Shown here: one piece after another, positions 33,811 to 46,170 of the stretch
Layout of the letters: each line of letters begins with the position of its first letter
Numbering within the stretch: position 1 is the first letter of the stretch
NCBI GenBank assembly: GCA_025331435.1
Contig: JAIWNI010000050.1
Span: 124,001 to 188,000 of the forward strand
Reading direction: 5' to 3'
DNA length: 64,000 nucleotides
From: Choanephora cucurbitarum
Taxonomy: Eukaryota; Mucoromycota; Mucoromycetes; Mucorales; Choanephoraceae
The notes under the pieces: generated by a model
Seen by the model: only the letters and a program-made list of their open reading frames with translations
Database searches by the model: none
What the model was told of the DNA's origin: nothing
Made by a program: the position numbers and the translations under genes

Positions 33811-36101
33811 TTGTTTGGAATAAAAGAAGAAGAGATAAAAATAAAAAAAATCAAGAAAAATCATGCAAAATCATGTTTATTTTTCTCATCCGTGTCTGAC
33901 CTATAAAAAAAATTGCCTCTGTTTATGCTTAAATCAAAGGGTTTGTTTGATCATTCAGGTTGCTTTTGTAGGGTCCAGTATTCTTTATTCAAAGAGAAGT
34001 TGCCAAGTAGATACCGAGTTTGTCCTTCTTTGCTCAATACTAGGTTGTGCAGATTCAAATGAATAGAGTTGGCGTGATTGTTTTGGCGAGCAAAATGATT
34101 TGCTCAAGTTATGTAAAGCTTAATGTCCTCTCTTTTTTTTTTTAAAAAAAAAAAGCCTATTGCTGACAAGCCTCGGGGGCTGAAATGCTTCATCTTACTT
34201 TTTCGAGGCAAATTGAAGCCCTCTCTTTCTTGTATATCAACTGTCCTTTATATTGAAACAAGGGCATTTTTTTTATAAATAAAGAGGGCTATATCTTTTT
34301 TTGGAACATAATCCTATAGCAACACTTCCTAGGTGAACATCTTACAAAGTAATTATCTGCTTTTTGATTAAAATAAAACATGCTTTTAAGGAAGTTTTTT
34401 TCTGGTAATAATGAATCTGAACAAATTACTGGGTTTTGTTCATCACAAGACCCACAAAACAGAAAGCTTTTAGCCAACAAAAGAAATATATCTGCATAAA
34501 GAGAATCGTCTCCAGAAACAGATCACGACAGTTTATCGAGTCTTATTCCCGAGAAGAAGATCCAGTTGCTGTGTAAACTTCGCTTGAGAATTTCTTTTTT
34601 TTTCGATAAAAAGAGGATATATTAAGTTGAGAATCTCACCATCTCTTTCGCGGTATTGACATTATGATGAAATAGATCATTAATACATTTCCTCCCTCAT
34701 AAAGCTTATCACTGTATGACCTGCAGAAGAATATGATGCTTTTCTTTCATCTGTCAATGATGACACACTCTCGAACGACTGTCTCTTATTTTAGGACATT
34801 TCATTTGATTCACTTTACCCTCACTTTCCATGAAAAAAAAAGAAGGTCAAATAAAAGCATTCCATCTGGTGCTGATAGAAAAAGGAAAAAAAAAACCTTG
34901 TCCTGCATGAATAAACCCACCTGTTTACCGAGAGACCAAGATTATTCCGGACTTCTCTACCTTGGATGGCACTTTTTCTTTTTCTAGTCGGCATTCATGT
35001 GTTGAATTGGGATTTCCATTTTATCAATATAGATAAAGAGATCAATGCATAAAGTAGTCATATTTGATGATATATAGAAGCCTTACTATTTCAGTTCTGC
35101 CTTTAGTATTAAGACAATTAAACAAAGCCCTTCCGTTAATAAAATTAGACAGCATGCCAAGTGAAGCTTTTTGCTCCAACACGTTTGAAAACGTCATTGT
35201 AAACCTATTGCTCAGCAAACTTCAGTTACTCAGATAACCGCATGCGAGGTTAGAGTCAAATTAATAAGAGCTGCTTTTTTTTTAGGAACGACGAACAATG
35301 CCGACGCTGATCAAACGAAGACTGAAAAGTGATGCATATCCGCCCCTCTTTTTAGTCTTGTCTCTTTTCTTGATCTACTCATAACTTCCTTCCCTTCGAA
35401 AAAAAAAAGAATGACTGAATCAATTACCTTCGTGAGAAAGAAGAGAAAGAAGGAATTGTTGTTATTGTTTTCTGTGATTTGTAGGAAAATAAAGCATGAG
35501 TCAAAGAGCATGCACCGTGTTTTTAGTTTATGTCTTATCAATTCCAATACCTCTCTTTTTAATAAAACTTGAATTTTTCTTTATCATATCTAATGTTTTT
35601 TCAGAAATAGTGTATCCGGCAGTTCAACTCTACTTCGGATATTAAACTGATAAGATCTATTGAAGAAAAGGGAGGAAAGGAGAGAGGGATAAGGGGGTTA
35701 AAAGAAGGTAGAAAATGATGTTCCTGAAACTTTGTGTTAGCTTAAAATGGATCATAATTGACAAAAGCATCCTTTGAAAAAGAAGAAATTGTCGATCTGT
35801 CTTACATAAAATAAATATCTTATGTCTAAAGCCAATTTCAACCCAAAGCAGATGAGTAGTTTTATTATGAACTTCTTTCTCAGTTTGAGTATCGTTTTGA
35901 TCACTAGGATATGCAATCAACCGATTTGACAGAATATCTATGTCATTTGACAGACAAGAAAAAAAAAAGGAGAATAGAAAAAAAGAGGCAAAAAAGAAAA
36001 GAAATGAGGTTTAAAGGAGAAGAGCATGGAAGAGAATGCTATACAAATCAAACAAAAAGACTTTTTTTTTTGTTTCTCTCTCTTTCTTTTTTTATTTTCA
36101 A
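33811..36101. other. 2.3 kb AT-rich intergenic region
   Basis: A/T and purine-rich tracts (34130-34155, 35395-35460, 35665-35720). No gene recognised; the right end includes the promoter of the DUF202 gene. Confidence 0.5.
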
Positions 36102-36795
36102 ATGATAAAGAGTTGTCTTAAGCTACACCGAAAAAACAATAAGGATGCTCACTATCATTACGAGACAGATACAGCATGTAAAATGAACGACAGATCTGAC
36201 GAACATTCAAACGAAACCAAAACACTGACAGATCATGAAGAAGAAGAGAGATCAAGGCGGTACCGGCTTTCATCTCGAATAATTGAATTCTTTGCTACTC
36301 ATTCACTCTCAATCACACTCGAAAACAAAGGTAATACTGCCAGAGATCATTTAGGTAGGGCCAATGATAGCACAATAAAAGAGAAATACAAAAGGATAAC
36401 ATATCAATTAAATTAGCAAACGAAAGAACCTATCTTGCATGGTTTCGAACTTCTCTTACTCTAGTCACTCTAGGCATAGGTACAGTAACTGCAAGATTAG
36501 ACAATCAAACGAAAAGCTAACACGCTGACTGATAGGTATCGTCCAAGTGTATCATACACCAACAGCGAGTCATAAGAAGCTGGGCAAAGCATTAGGTCTA
36601 GTGTTTATGATGGCAAGCATTCTATTTCTCTATTTTGGTAATGTTCGGTATTTTCATGCGCAACATGCTTTGCAGCATGGTAATTTTCCCGCTAGCCGAG
36701 GCATCATTACGTGGGCTTCCTCTTGTATCTTATTTTTGTTTGTAGGCATGTTTACAATGATGGTAATCGAAACAAAATCAAGAGAGTTGCATTAA
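36102..36795 (+). CDS. DUF202-domain membrane protein (191 aa)
   Basis: Exons 36102-36354, 36417-36479 and 36536-36795 (GT-AG) give 191 aa. Residues 1-75 are charged. Then comes ARDHLANERTYLAWFRTSL, the signature of DUF202 (NERT(Y/F)LAW.RT), created across the first junction, and three membrane helices: TLVTLGIGIVQVYH, LGKALGLVFMMASILFLYFG and GIITWASSCILFLFVGMFTMMV. DUF202 proteins are small integral membrane proteins of unsettled function, in fungi often vacuolar or plasma membrane. An in-frame upstream ATG at 36036 exists, but its extra residues are low-complexity Phe/Ser. Confidence 0.85.
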
Positions 36796-38030
36796 AGAAA
36801 ACTAGCTGCATTTATGTTTCTTTTTATATATATTTCCCTCTTTTGTTTTATTAAAAAAAGTTCATAACACACTTGTAAATTCAAGTTAAGAAGAAGAAGG
36901 CGTGTTTTTTTTTCTTATGAGTCGTAATGGAAAAAGCAACTAATCAACGAGTTATTGAGTTCAAACACTTTTTTATTCTTCCTAACTGTGCTTAGGAACA
37001 CAAATTAAGGTTTGTGGACTTGATGCATTTTTCGATTTGTCTCGGTGCCTTTGTCTATCCTGTGCTTACTACTTAGTATATTCAAACAAGATTGTTTATT
37101 AAACCAATTTAGCACTAGTAAGGTAAAGGATCGTTCAGCTTCGGTGATAATATCTAAAGCAAGTGCCAATATTTTCTTTATAAATTGTTTGAGCAATAAG
37201 AAATCGCATTCTTGTTCAAAATTGAATAACGCCTTACTGAAGTTGTTATCATATCCTTTTACATCAAGATAGCATTTCTTCTATTAATTTTGACATACAA
37301 TCACTAGTTGACTTGCCAAGTCTTAGTTGATCAAACTCGTTACTTGCATAACAATTTTGAAAGGCAACAAAGTAAAATGCAGTAGAAAAAAACTGTTGTC
37401 ATTAGACTATCAGCACTATCTCCTTGATGGTATTCCATAAGTCAAAGTCAAATAGTCAGACTTTTTTCTGGAGCCTTGAAAGAACTACTACAGCACTTTG
37501 AGATAACAATATCTTTGATTAGCATAACTATATTGTTGCTAGAGTTTTTACAAAAGTAGTTATCAACAATTTTGCACAAAAGCACAACAAAAGTATGAGT
37601 AAATGCAAAAGAGCAACTTTAGAAACGATGTCTCAGATCCATTTAATCTTTTAAAGTAGTCTTATGGCTATTTCAACGATTGCCTTTAAGAAATGAAATT
37701 TGTTACTAATTGGTTAAGTTATAGTTGAATTGAGATGCACAGAGCTCTTTTCGCATAAAACTGAAAAAGGATCTTGAAGCTTATCAAGAGGTATGCATAA
37801 TTACTCCTTGCTTCAAAAAGTTGATACAGCTACTTTTTAAGACTCATGAAACAAGTGCACCAAGCCCTACTGATTGATTTTCTTTTTCGCATAATCCTGA
37901 AAAATTCCAATCTATTAAACATAATTCCCTGCAACTTCCCCTCACCCCTTTTGATTTCTCTGACACAAAACTGGTTTAAGAAAAAAACTAAAAAGCTCTC
38001 ATTTTTATTCCATCGTATGCAAAGTAGACT
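36796..38030. other. 1.2 kb intergenic region
   Basis: AT-rich, no recognisable gene. It follows the DUF202 stop and contains the 3' side of the minus-strand tiny MGCC gene. Confidence 0.5.
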
Positions 38031-38175
38031 TTACAGTTTAGAGCTGCCGATAATAGAAAAACAAGCAGTGCCTATATAAAAAAAATCAGTTTCTAACAGT
38101 TGAGTTTGTGGTTTAATTGGATAGCTTACCATAATGAATAGGACGATCAGAAGAACGAGAACAGCAGCAACCCAT
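38031..38175 (-). CDS. Tiny lipidated peptide gene A (28 aa, MGCCC start, SKL end)
   Basis: Exon 1 38175-38130 and exon 2 38071-38031, with a 58-nt GT-AG intron, give 28 residues: start MGCCCSRSSDRPIHY, end FSIIGSSKL. Gly2 followed by Cys3-Cys4-Cys5 and Ser6 is a strong N-myristoylation plus palmitoylation context, predicting membrane attachment. The C-terminal SKL is the canonical type 1 peroxisomal signal. If the intron is retained translation stops after GKLSN. A TATA-like box (atatatataaag on the minus strand, about 38267-38278) lies some 95 bp upstream. Its reality is supported by the independent, diverged copy B at 53.5 kb, which keeps the start, the intron position after codon 15-18 and the promoter. 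Function unknown. Confidence 0.65.
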
Positions 38176-38389
38176 ATTAAGAACTTTAAGGAACGAGGAT
38201 AAACAAAGTGTGTGTATGCTTTGGATAGTATAAAAAGAAAAGGATGATGAACAACTTTTTATGCCTCTTTATATATATTTTTCTTTTTGAGCTGTTTTGA
38301 GAACGTGAGCTTATTGTTTTGGACTGTTTTGTGAACTAGCAACATTGTCTATTCTTGTACACTACTGTTTCATTCATACCCTTTTTGCT

Positions 38390-39069
38390 TTTGTCCGGAT
38401 AATGAGCTAGAGACAGAGAGACAGAGAGGAGGCCATGCCCATGATACCTCGTCTTCGCTATATACTCCATACTGAACTAAATGGAGAGAAACAATTTGGC
38501 TTGTTCTTTTAGCTTGCTCATGCTACACACCATGGCTTGTAATCATTTGTCTTCCAAATATTCTGCTTCTGACAACTTTTCCTTTTCAGTGTTGTCTGCA
38601 GTCCAACTGGCATGGGCATCGTCTCCCTCCTTCTATCTATCTGTCTGCCTGTATTTCTTGTTGTAACTGTTGATGTAAACAAACACATAGGTTTCTTCTC
38701 TTTGCAGATGACACATAATGAACCAAGTGCTACAATGAGCCAAAGACATAATTACTACTGAGGTGGTGCTTTTTGTCCCTTCCTTCTCTTTCTCTTTCTG
38801 ACGGATCTCATGATGGCCCTTTGTCTTTATGTATACCACATCGTTCTGATCCCAGCACCCACACATGTCATTGCTATCTAGCTCCGCCTCTGAGATACAA
38901 AACCTATTCACAGTCATCTAGCTCGGATCTCTCTCTCCCCATGTATGTGTGTTACTTTGCGAACTGTCGATGCATACAGAGACCGAATCAACGAAAGGGG
39001 TTGCCAGAACAGACTGAGTGTTGTTCCTAGCAGGCTTAGTTAGTCTATTGAACTGGGTCAAGTCTTGTA
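38390..39069 (-). repeat. Upstream block of gene A, inverted near-identical copy of 52622-53301
   Basis: This block reads as the reverse complement of 52622-53301. Between about 38435 and 39050 I see one substitution (38842 region, V/A in a conceptual frame) plus a short length change in a GA/CT microsatellite near 38410. Similarity fades beyond 39056. It ends before the core promoter of gene A. Open frames of 61, 85 and 94 codons in it are identical between copies, but overlap each other on both strands and look non-coding. Confidence 0.9.
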
Positions 39070-39753
39070 ATAATGAATACCATGAACAGCAATGTCTCTT
39101 TAAGCTTACGTCTTTTTTGGCAACATCACTTTATCTGTTTATAATCTCGTTATCTATGAGCAGTATTTTTGGAATCGCAAGTTGACATATACCTATCTGC
39201 TTCATAGACTAGATGTATATCTCTCTGAATCTAGAATTGTGCACAACTTGCTTGTACAAAGCCTTATAATTCGATAATGATGATGAGATTATTTGCTAAA
39301 AAAGAACTGGACAGACAAGTCAGCAACAACTCATTGAGTCGTATTTTACTAGATAAGCTAGCAAATACGACTAATTGATATTATTAAGTCTAATGCCCAA
39401 TTAGATTGCTAGATATATATGGAGGAACAAACCAAAAATACTGTCAGGTCATTGCTTTTACTTATTAATTGCAAGATTTGTTTTGTACATCAAACGGTTT
39501 TTTATGTTTCAAACTGCAATTACCATCAGACCTCCGATATTGGTGCGAGTACAGAGTTGCTTAGGTGTCTCAATGGAGTTTGTTCTCTTTTTTAAAAAAA
39601 ATCTGCTTCAATTCACTCCTTGACTATTTTCTTACAATATAGGCTTAAAAGAGGCCCCAAAGAGCTCAACAAACGATACACTTCATGTTTAATCATAGGC
39701 ACTCACAACACAGTTATTTTGAAAGAGTTTTATTATCCATGACTCCTGCTTAA
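39070..39753. other. Intergenic region 3' of the RasGEF gene
   Basis: AT-rich, no gene recognised. Confidence 0.45.
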
Positions 39754-42380
39754 TTAAAAATGAGACACTTTTGTCTTTTTTTCTTGAGACATCATTTTAT
39801 CAAAAAGTGTGTTGTATGGCTCGCACAGGAAACTAGCTTTTCGTATCTGTGCATTATCTAACAAAGACATTGATTGTAAATGTTGATGTAGTTCTGGATG
39901 AATTTTAAACCGGTAGGCCCGAGAGAGTACTTGAAAAGAAAGGACATGTTTGACGACAGAAGCAGTGATTCGAAACTTGTTATAGTTCACCAGATGATGA
40001 CTCTGTCTATCACATAATAACTTATCATGAGATGATCCTTGATCACCTTGCGTTTTCTTCTTGGAACAACTTGATTGAATGAATGTAGGCAGTTCAGCCA
40101 CAAAGACTAAATCAGATAAATAGAGTCCTATTTTTTTTTAATGTTAGCCTTATCCTTTTCTTTCCATATCCTTTAGCTTACCTAGGAAAGGTATACAACC
40201 TTGTGCAGTTGAATCCAACTCTGCTTGACTTTTTGTCAAGACACTCTCAACAGCAAACGGTTCAGCAATTTCTTCTACTGCCTCTGTCATACGATCTCGT
40301 ACATTTTTCCAATTACGAAAGGGTTTTGCCATTTCTTTCAGTTGATTGAACAATTCTACTTCACCATGATCTACTTTTTGCCATGTCTTTTCTAACCTTG
40401 ATACTGCAGGTGACTGTAAGCCTAACAAGATTTGCATCATTGTACTGTAGTTTCTATGCTGATAGCATTTAAGAGAGATGCGAATGAACTTCTCAATGAC
40501 TTTTGTTCTCACTTCTAGCTGCTGTGAACGCACAATTTCAGATGCTACCCATTGACATATCTAGGCTTCTTGTAAGTTGTTGATGATTTCTCTCTCAGTT
40601 TCTTTTCAATGAACTTACTACATTAAAATAAGCAATCATGCGATCGACACCTAATTGATTGATATCTGTCTCTTCACTGAGTGCAGCAATATCCACCACA
40701 AATGACTGTCGCTTAGACGATCTCTTTCGCCACCTTAATTCAACCAGTTCTTCCCAAGTGATATTCTGAAGCATGGATTGTTCAATCAAACAAAACTGTT
40801 GGGCAATGATCTCAGATCGATACTTGAGCACAATCGATCGATAGTCACTCTGTTGATCTGGATGATGTCTGGGCGTAGGTGATGAAGGAGAAGAAAGGGA
40901 AGGTGCTAGATACGACAGAAAATGGGATACTGTACTTGATGTGGAAGAAGATGAGGATGATGTATGCTCAGGACTGAGTGAATCGCATGTATGGTTCAGG
41001 TCGCTAGCAAAGGGCATCCTTCTTGGACTCGTTTTCGAAACAGTACGCCGAATGGAACTCTTCATTTTGGAGGCCCAGTTGCTATGATGAGTTGTCACGG
41101 GTGATGAAATCGAAACAGCCACAGGTGACGGTAAGGTAGCGTGACAGGGAGTGATGCCAATGGCACTATCTTTTCGATAACTTTTGCAGCTCTCACTGGA
41201 TGTTTGATGAAGTTTGCGTTGTCGTTTAAATACATGACGAAGGCTTTTGATAATGTGCTCATCTCGAGGTGATGCCAAGATAACATGGTTTGTTTGAACT
41301 TGTGTGAGAAAAGTAGACAGCATGAATCGGAGTGTTCTCGATGTAGCAAAATCACAAGCCCAGTAATGTGTTAACCAATGACGAATCACAACAAATGTTC
41401 TAAAATAATAATAAAAAAAGGAGAGAGAGAAATAAGGGGGGTGAAGGCCAATTGGATTTAATTAAATCTTGTTTACCTTATTCGAATCAGTCTGTGTTCA
41501 TCTGTCTCTTGTAAAAGTGTCCAGCGAAATCTTAAGATTAATAATTTGCATAATTTGATAGGCGTAATGAACTGTCTGAAAGTCAAAAAGAAATCCATCA
41601 GAAATTCATTGTCTATCCATAAAAGGGTAAGTCGAGTGAAATAAGAGTGACTTGTGTATACATACAAACATACCCATTTCCCGAGTTAATTTCTCTACCA
41701 ATTTCTCTACTATAGCCGAAGTCAAGGTATGATCGTCTGACTTTCCATAATGAATAAAGCAGCCAGAATCAACTGAGAGGAGTTCAAAGATATGTGGATC
41801 ATTCTCAATGGGTATGTCTTTATCGATAGGTGTCTGTTTCTTTGGTGTCTCATCTGGACTCAGTGGTTTTTGAATAGGGTCAGGTTTTTCTTTGACATAA
41901 GGGACATTCATTGACATTTTTTCTTTATGCTTTTTTCGATCGGGATGGATATTGAGAGGAGAGAGCGATGCGTCTGATAAGAGAGAATGAGTGGGTGATG
42001 GTGTCTGATGCCCAAACACCTTTGAGAGTTTAGTTGTCATGACTGGTAGGTTGGAAAATGATTGAGATGCGTATAGACTATGCTGACTATTATCACTATT
42101 AAAAAAATTGATTTTTTCATGTAGATTTGAGTATTCGTTAAGGAATGTTTTAATAAATCAAATACCTTTCTTTCATGCTCTTTAGTTTTCGTGTCATCGT
42201 CACCCAGCCATAGATAGTGGCCATACGTAAATATTCGCTGGTGTTTAAGTCTGCACATAGACTGTGTCTTCTCTTGACTAATACATGCTGTGATGCTAAT
42301 TCAACAATAGGCGAGGTTGGTGTATGTGTGTCCTGGTAACAGGATAGTCTGCTTTCTTCCTGTTCCTTTTGAATGACCAC
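39754..42380 (-). CDS. Ras guanine nucleotide exchange factor (REM + CDC25 domains)
   Basis: Exons (minus strand): up to 42166, 42095-41674, 41612-41477, 41399-40619, 40560-40182 and 40127-39754, all GT-AG in frame. The REM (RasGEF_N) part reads IVEKLTREM-DNEFLMDFFLTFRQF then WLTHYW. A long Ser/Pro insertion of about 150 residues follows. The CDC25 catalytic part begins IIAQQFCLIEQSMLQNITWEELV, contains QWVASEIVRSQQLEVRTKVIEKFI, CYQHRNYSTMMQILLGLQSPAVSRLEKTW and the CIPFLG-LYLSDLVFV motif formed at the last junction, and ends HLQSMSLLDNAQIRKASF. These are standard RasGEF structural conserved regions. It activates Ras by GDP release at membranes. The 5' end is unclear: the open frame extends upstream to about 42450 (YNDGYTEIYNSKRRSKSLDD), so earlier exons are probably missing. 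Confidence 0.88.
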
Positions 42381-42459
42381 AATGTCGTCTAATGATTTGG
42401 ATCGTCTTTTACTATTATATATTTCAGTATAACCATCATTATAAAGAACATAGGCTTTA

Positions 42460-43620
42460 CTTCAAGTCAGGTTTCATTGGCAGTAAAAAACAAGAGGACA
42501 CAGTATAAGATGAAGGTAAGAAAGAAAGACAAGAAGAAAGAAAAGCAGAATAAGCTTTGTTTGCAGGTTTTCTATAATAGACTAAATAGCTATCTTTTTT
42601 TTTGGTGTATGCATGATTTATTTGGGAACTGACTTTTAAAGTTAATTTTGGTTGTACCTTGAATACACGGGATGACTACTCTTTAAACAATAGTCTTATG
42701 ATAAGAAACAATTGATTATAGCTTGATAGTTATTAAATGCAATTGATTGTTTAATTAGAAAATAAATCTTTTCTTTCTGAGCCCTTTTTTTTTATGGATA
42801 CAGTAAAGGCTATCCTAAAGCCTTCCAGATTGCCGCTTTGCTATCTTGTCAGATACTGATTTTATAGAGACACGTCAATTGAGGGAGAAAAATCATTTAT
42901 CGATTGTTTCATTGGAAATCAACTATACAATAGAATTAAAGGGTTCATTTATAATAGTTTCAGACCTTAAAAGGAGAGGTTAAAGAAAGAAAAGGGGGGT
43001 TTACGTCAGTTTAATGTATCTAAGAGAAAGGGTTGGGGAGTCTCAAGAAAAAGAATCGCCGGAAGACAAGAATGCATGTTGAATTAGGTTTTTTCTTTTA
43101 TAAAGCTCAAGTCAATTCTAGAGTGGGCGTATTAAACAAAAGAGAACATGTGTCATACGCTGTACTACTCTAATACGTCTTTTTCGCTTGCTTTTAGATT
43201 GAGTCATGCTAACCTAAGACAAGAGCTGGTCAGGCTATCTATTGCATTCAACCCAAATCAACTTTTTGTAGCAGAAAGGGCTTATACTGAAACAATCAAA
43301 ATTGTTGTATTGGTTTTTCGAACTAGCATTTACGTACGATATTTTAATTTTTGCGTATGGCAGAGGAAATTATTTTGCGTACCTTTTCATTATGTCATCC
43401 AAAAACTTACTTTCAGAATACTTAAATTGCTTCCACTCGAACGAAGAGCTGTCAAGCTCGGAACCTACGGAAATTGAAGAGCTCCAGCAGGATTTGTAAA
43501 GCATTGTTGCTATGGAGTGATATTACTAGCAACCTGGACAAGATCTCGAGCCTCAATCAAAAAAAGCTGAAGCAGAGGCCCGACTTGAGGCGTTTAATGG
43601 ATTTAAACAGCTTTTCTCAA
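42460..43620. other. Non-coding region between RasGEF and mariner relic
   Basis: AT-rich. Short open frames at 43148-43500 have no recognisable content; they may be part of the mariner relic's 5' flank. The RasGEF promoter or missing first exons should be here. Confidence 0.4.
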
Positions 43621-43630
43621 GCATGCAACT

Positions 43631-44760
43631 ATGCTCCTAAACAGCCAGCAAAAAGAGAAAATGGTTGCTCCTGTTAAGACAGAAAAAGCTGCAAAGGCCG
43701 GTAAAGTTAGAGGTAACTACCGATCTACTCAGCAGACCCAAGAGCTCCTAGGCCTTGTTATTGAGCAGGGTCTTTCAGCAAAACAAGCAGATCTGTTTGT
43801 TGGTATTGCACAGCACTATATGAACCTGTACAAGGACGACGAAGAGAAGCATTTGTCTTGTGTTGCGAAAGCAAAGAGCGGCGGGTTGAGCAAGAAATTA
43901 GAACCTCGACACACGGCTTTCTTGAGAGATTTCTATCGAAAGAATGCTGCTGCTGTTCTACGGGAAGCAAGAGATGCCTTACTGTCTGCTTTTCCGGATA
44001 TTGATAGTATTGCTTTGTCATCATTGCACTATTACTTGACAAAGCATGCAAGTCTGACGCTGAAAAAGCTTGTCAAAGCTAGAAGTGCCGATGACACCCT
44101 AGAGCAAAGGAAGGAAAAGGTGTTGGAATGGAAGGCAGATAAAGAATTGGGTTGGGAGAAAATTGCGTTTTCATCGATGAGGCAGATTTTAACATGCATA
44201 TTATACGTGATTTCGGGAGATCTAAGAGAGACAAGCCTGCCAAAGTTGAGCTTCCAAACAATCGAGGCATAACAGTGACTATTGTAATTATTGAGAAAGG
44301 AATGACTGACTTAACATTGCGTAAGCGCAAAGCAGTACAAAGAAAGGTTGCCTCTAATAAAAAGAAGTGATGGTACCTCTGACGGAGTTGCCGCCACTGT
44401 CAAGGTTGGTACTCGTAATGAACATTTCCTCGAGTTTATTCAAGGTGTGATGGATAAGCATCAGATGAAAGGCAGATACATTGTCATGGACGATGCTACC
44501 ATACACAAAGTATCAGAATTTCAGAAAACAATTCCAGAGCATGGCTACAAGCCTCTCTTCCTCCCTCCATTCTTAAATCCAATCGAATTGTTCTAGTCGA
44601 AACTGAAGGCTGGCGTAAAAAGAGATTGTTTGACTGCAGATGATAATCTTAGTCAAAGAGTAATTGAATCAGCAAAAAAGGTTACTACTTCAGACTGAAT
44701 CAATTGAATAAAGCACAACATTTCTTTCTTTGATGATTGTATTGAATGTAAGCCTATGAT
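43631..44760 (+). pseudogene. Tc1/mariner transposase relic, almost complete but frameshifted
   Basis: Segments 43631-44150, 44152-44367 and 44348-44596 plus tail add up to a Tc1/mariner protein. The N-terminal DNA-binding region includes STQQTQELLGLVIEQGLSAK and FLRDFYRKNAAAVLREA. First catalytic Asp: ENCVFIDEADFNMHIIRDFG. Second: YIVMDDATIHKVSEF. Third region: FLPPFLNPIELF, a TAG, then SKLKAGVKRDC. A C-terminal NISFFDDCIEC matches the SLSFFDRC of the 7.4-kb copy, so both are one family. Two frameshifts (near 44150 and 44360) and internal stops inactivate it. No terminal inverted repeats were found by eye. Confidence 0.8.
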
Positions 44761-45430
44761 GTAAAATATACTCTCCACTTTTGTACGCAAACTATGCGCA
44801 AATATTTTCCTCTGCTATACTCAAAAATCAAGTACGACCTCCTTCACTTGCTGTTATTCAACGGTTTGCTAGTCAAAACATATACCACTGAAAAATCGAA
44901 TCAAAAGAGTTACTATCGCGTGACTTGGCTTGCTTATCTTTAATTTTCGTATATCAGTTTCATTTATCATATAAAACCTGTTTGTGCTGTGGGTGTTTGT
45001 TCTTTTTTCTTTTCATTCATGTTTGCAACAAGTGAGACTTACCAAGTAAGCATCAACATGTAGTTAGAAGCACCAGAACATTCGTCTAACTCATAAACAA
45101 TTTTATCTTTTTTTTTAGACGCGACCAAGAGCTTGAAATATTGGGATTTGTTTCGGATTGGATTTGGAGATAGAATTTAACTAGTCTGTAATATATTTAA
45201 GATAATATATAGTAAAGGCTTTATTCGATAAGTATATGATATGATATTGATAATGTTATAATAAAATGGCTTACTTTTTCTAATTCTCGAGTAATGCTTG
45301 AGACAAAATCCGAAGAAAAGAACAAAGTAATAAGATAAATGATAATTATATAGAGAATTGTAATATATGTGTAACAGGCACACACAACAGAGAAGTAACC
45401 AGAGGAACAAGAAAAGGGTAAATCGATAGT
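44761..45430. other. AT-rich spacer
   Basis: No gene recognised; open frames here are dominated by Tyr/Leu/Ile from AT-rich sequence. Confidence 0.45.
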
Positions 45431-45559
45431 ATCCTAAATGCACACCATTTTACCACCTTTCAAGCTGCATATATTTCGGACTTTGGCCATCTCTAACCTT
45501 TTGATCTTGTCCCAATGAACAACATTTGTACTGATTACAGTACAAAGTATTGGGAAAGC

Positions 45560-45929
45560 GAGATGCCCTCTTAGTGCACTTTTCAAAACAAGTTTTGGAT
45601 GAGTTGTTGCAAGCCTGACACCACCCACTTTTTTTTGGACGACTTTGTTTGAAAAGTTGAGTACAAAAAGTCGGCACTTTAAAGGTAGCTTTAGGAGACA
45701 TAGTATGGTCTTTGCTTTTACTTCTTTGAGACACGAAACTGGCAACAACAACCTTGGTAATATGCCTTTCCAAATCCATGGCCAGATATATCCTATACAA
45801 GGTCCTTTTTTTTATCTGAAGAGGAATAACTATACAAGATATGCTCAGCCTTATATTCTTGCTCCTCAGCTTCCAGCTTCATTTGGGGCAAACAACAACA
45901 GTGATCTGGATAGGGAAATCACACTATGA
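45560..45929 (+). pseudogene. Helitron-like replicase fragment 1
   Basis: The frame ending at 45929 reads FEKLSTKSRHFKGSFRRHSM, FAFTSLRHETGNN, PFQIHGQIYPIQGP and RYAQPYILAP. The order (S..F...IRRYN..)(A/F)FTSL...D(N)..G..PF(R/Q)IHGQ(I/M)Y...G.........(Y/F)AQ.YI is the conserved block upstream of the Rep domain in Helitron-type proteins. Only this block remains; no Rep HxH motif or helicase is present. Confidence 0.55.
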
Positions 45930-45935
45930 CCACAC

Positions 45936-46170
45936 TATGTGATGTTGCGATGTTACAATAGGGATACTACGTCACTTGTAGTCTTTTTTTCCAAACACAG
46001 TTCCCTTTCGTACATCATGATGGTTAGAGATGTGTTGCCTTTAACACGCTATAAGCTGGGTAAAACCATAGCTAAGATGATAGAAGAATGGCAACTTGTA
46101 AGTAAACCAACAAATTCATTGAAATATCTCTTAATCACACTAACAGCTAAACCGTCTTTTTTTATTTAGG
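45936..46170 (+). pseudogene. Partial copy 1 of a decayed multi-exon family
   Basis: Begins with a 49-bp stretch (45936-45983) about 85% identical to 46500-46548, which spans an intron end (caatag) and exon start (GGATACTAC). It then reads DTTSLVVFFSKHSSLSYIMM and YKLGKTIAKMIEEWQ before a GTAAGT donor at 46098. It looks like a broken second copy of the gene at 46.17-47.11 kb. Confidence 0.35.

Noticed and set aside
38481..39030. Open frames of 61, 85 and 94 codons conserved in both inverted copies as candidate genes
   Set aside because: They overlap on both strands, have no domain, and their conservation is explained by near-identity of the whole block, not by codon-level selection.
42095..42166. 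Second candidate U12-type intron in the RasGEF gene (TTCCTTAAC present on the minus strand)
   Set aside because: The donor is GTATTTG rather than GTATCCTTT, the motif lies far from the acceptor AATAG, and an ordinary GT-AG intron keeps the frame.
45450..45800. Minus-strand Cys-rich frame (CQACNNSSKTCFEKC) as a zinc-finger protein
   Set aside because: It lies antisense to the Helitron block, whose plus-strand reading matches a known conserved pattern; the Cys spacing fits no finger type I know.
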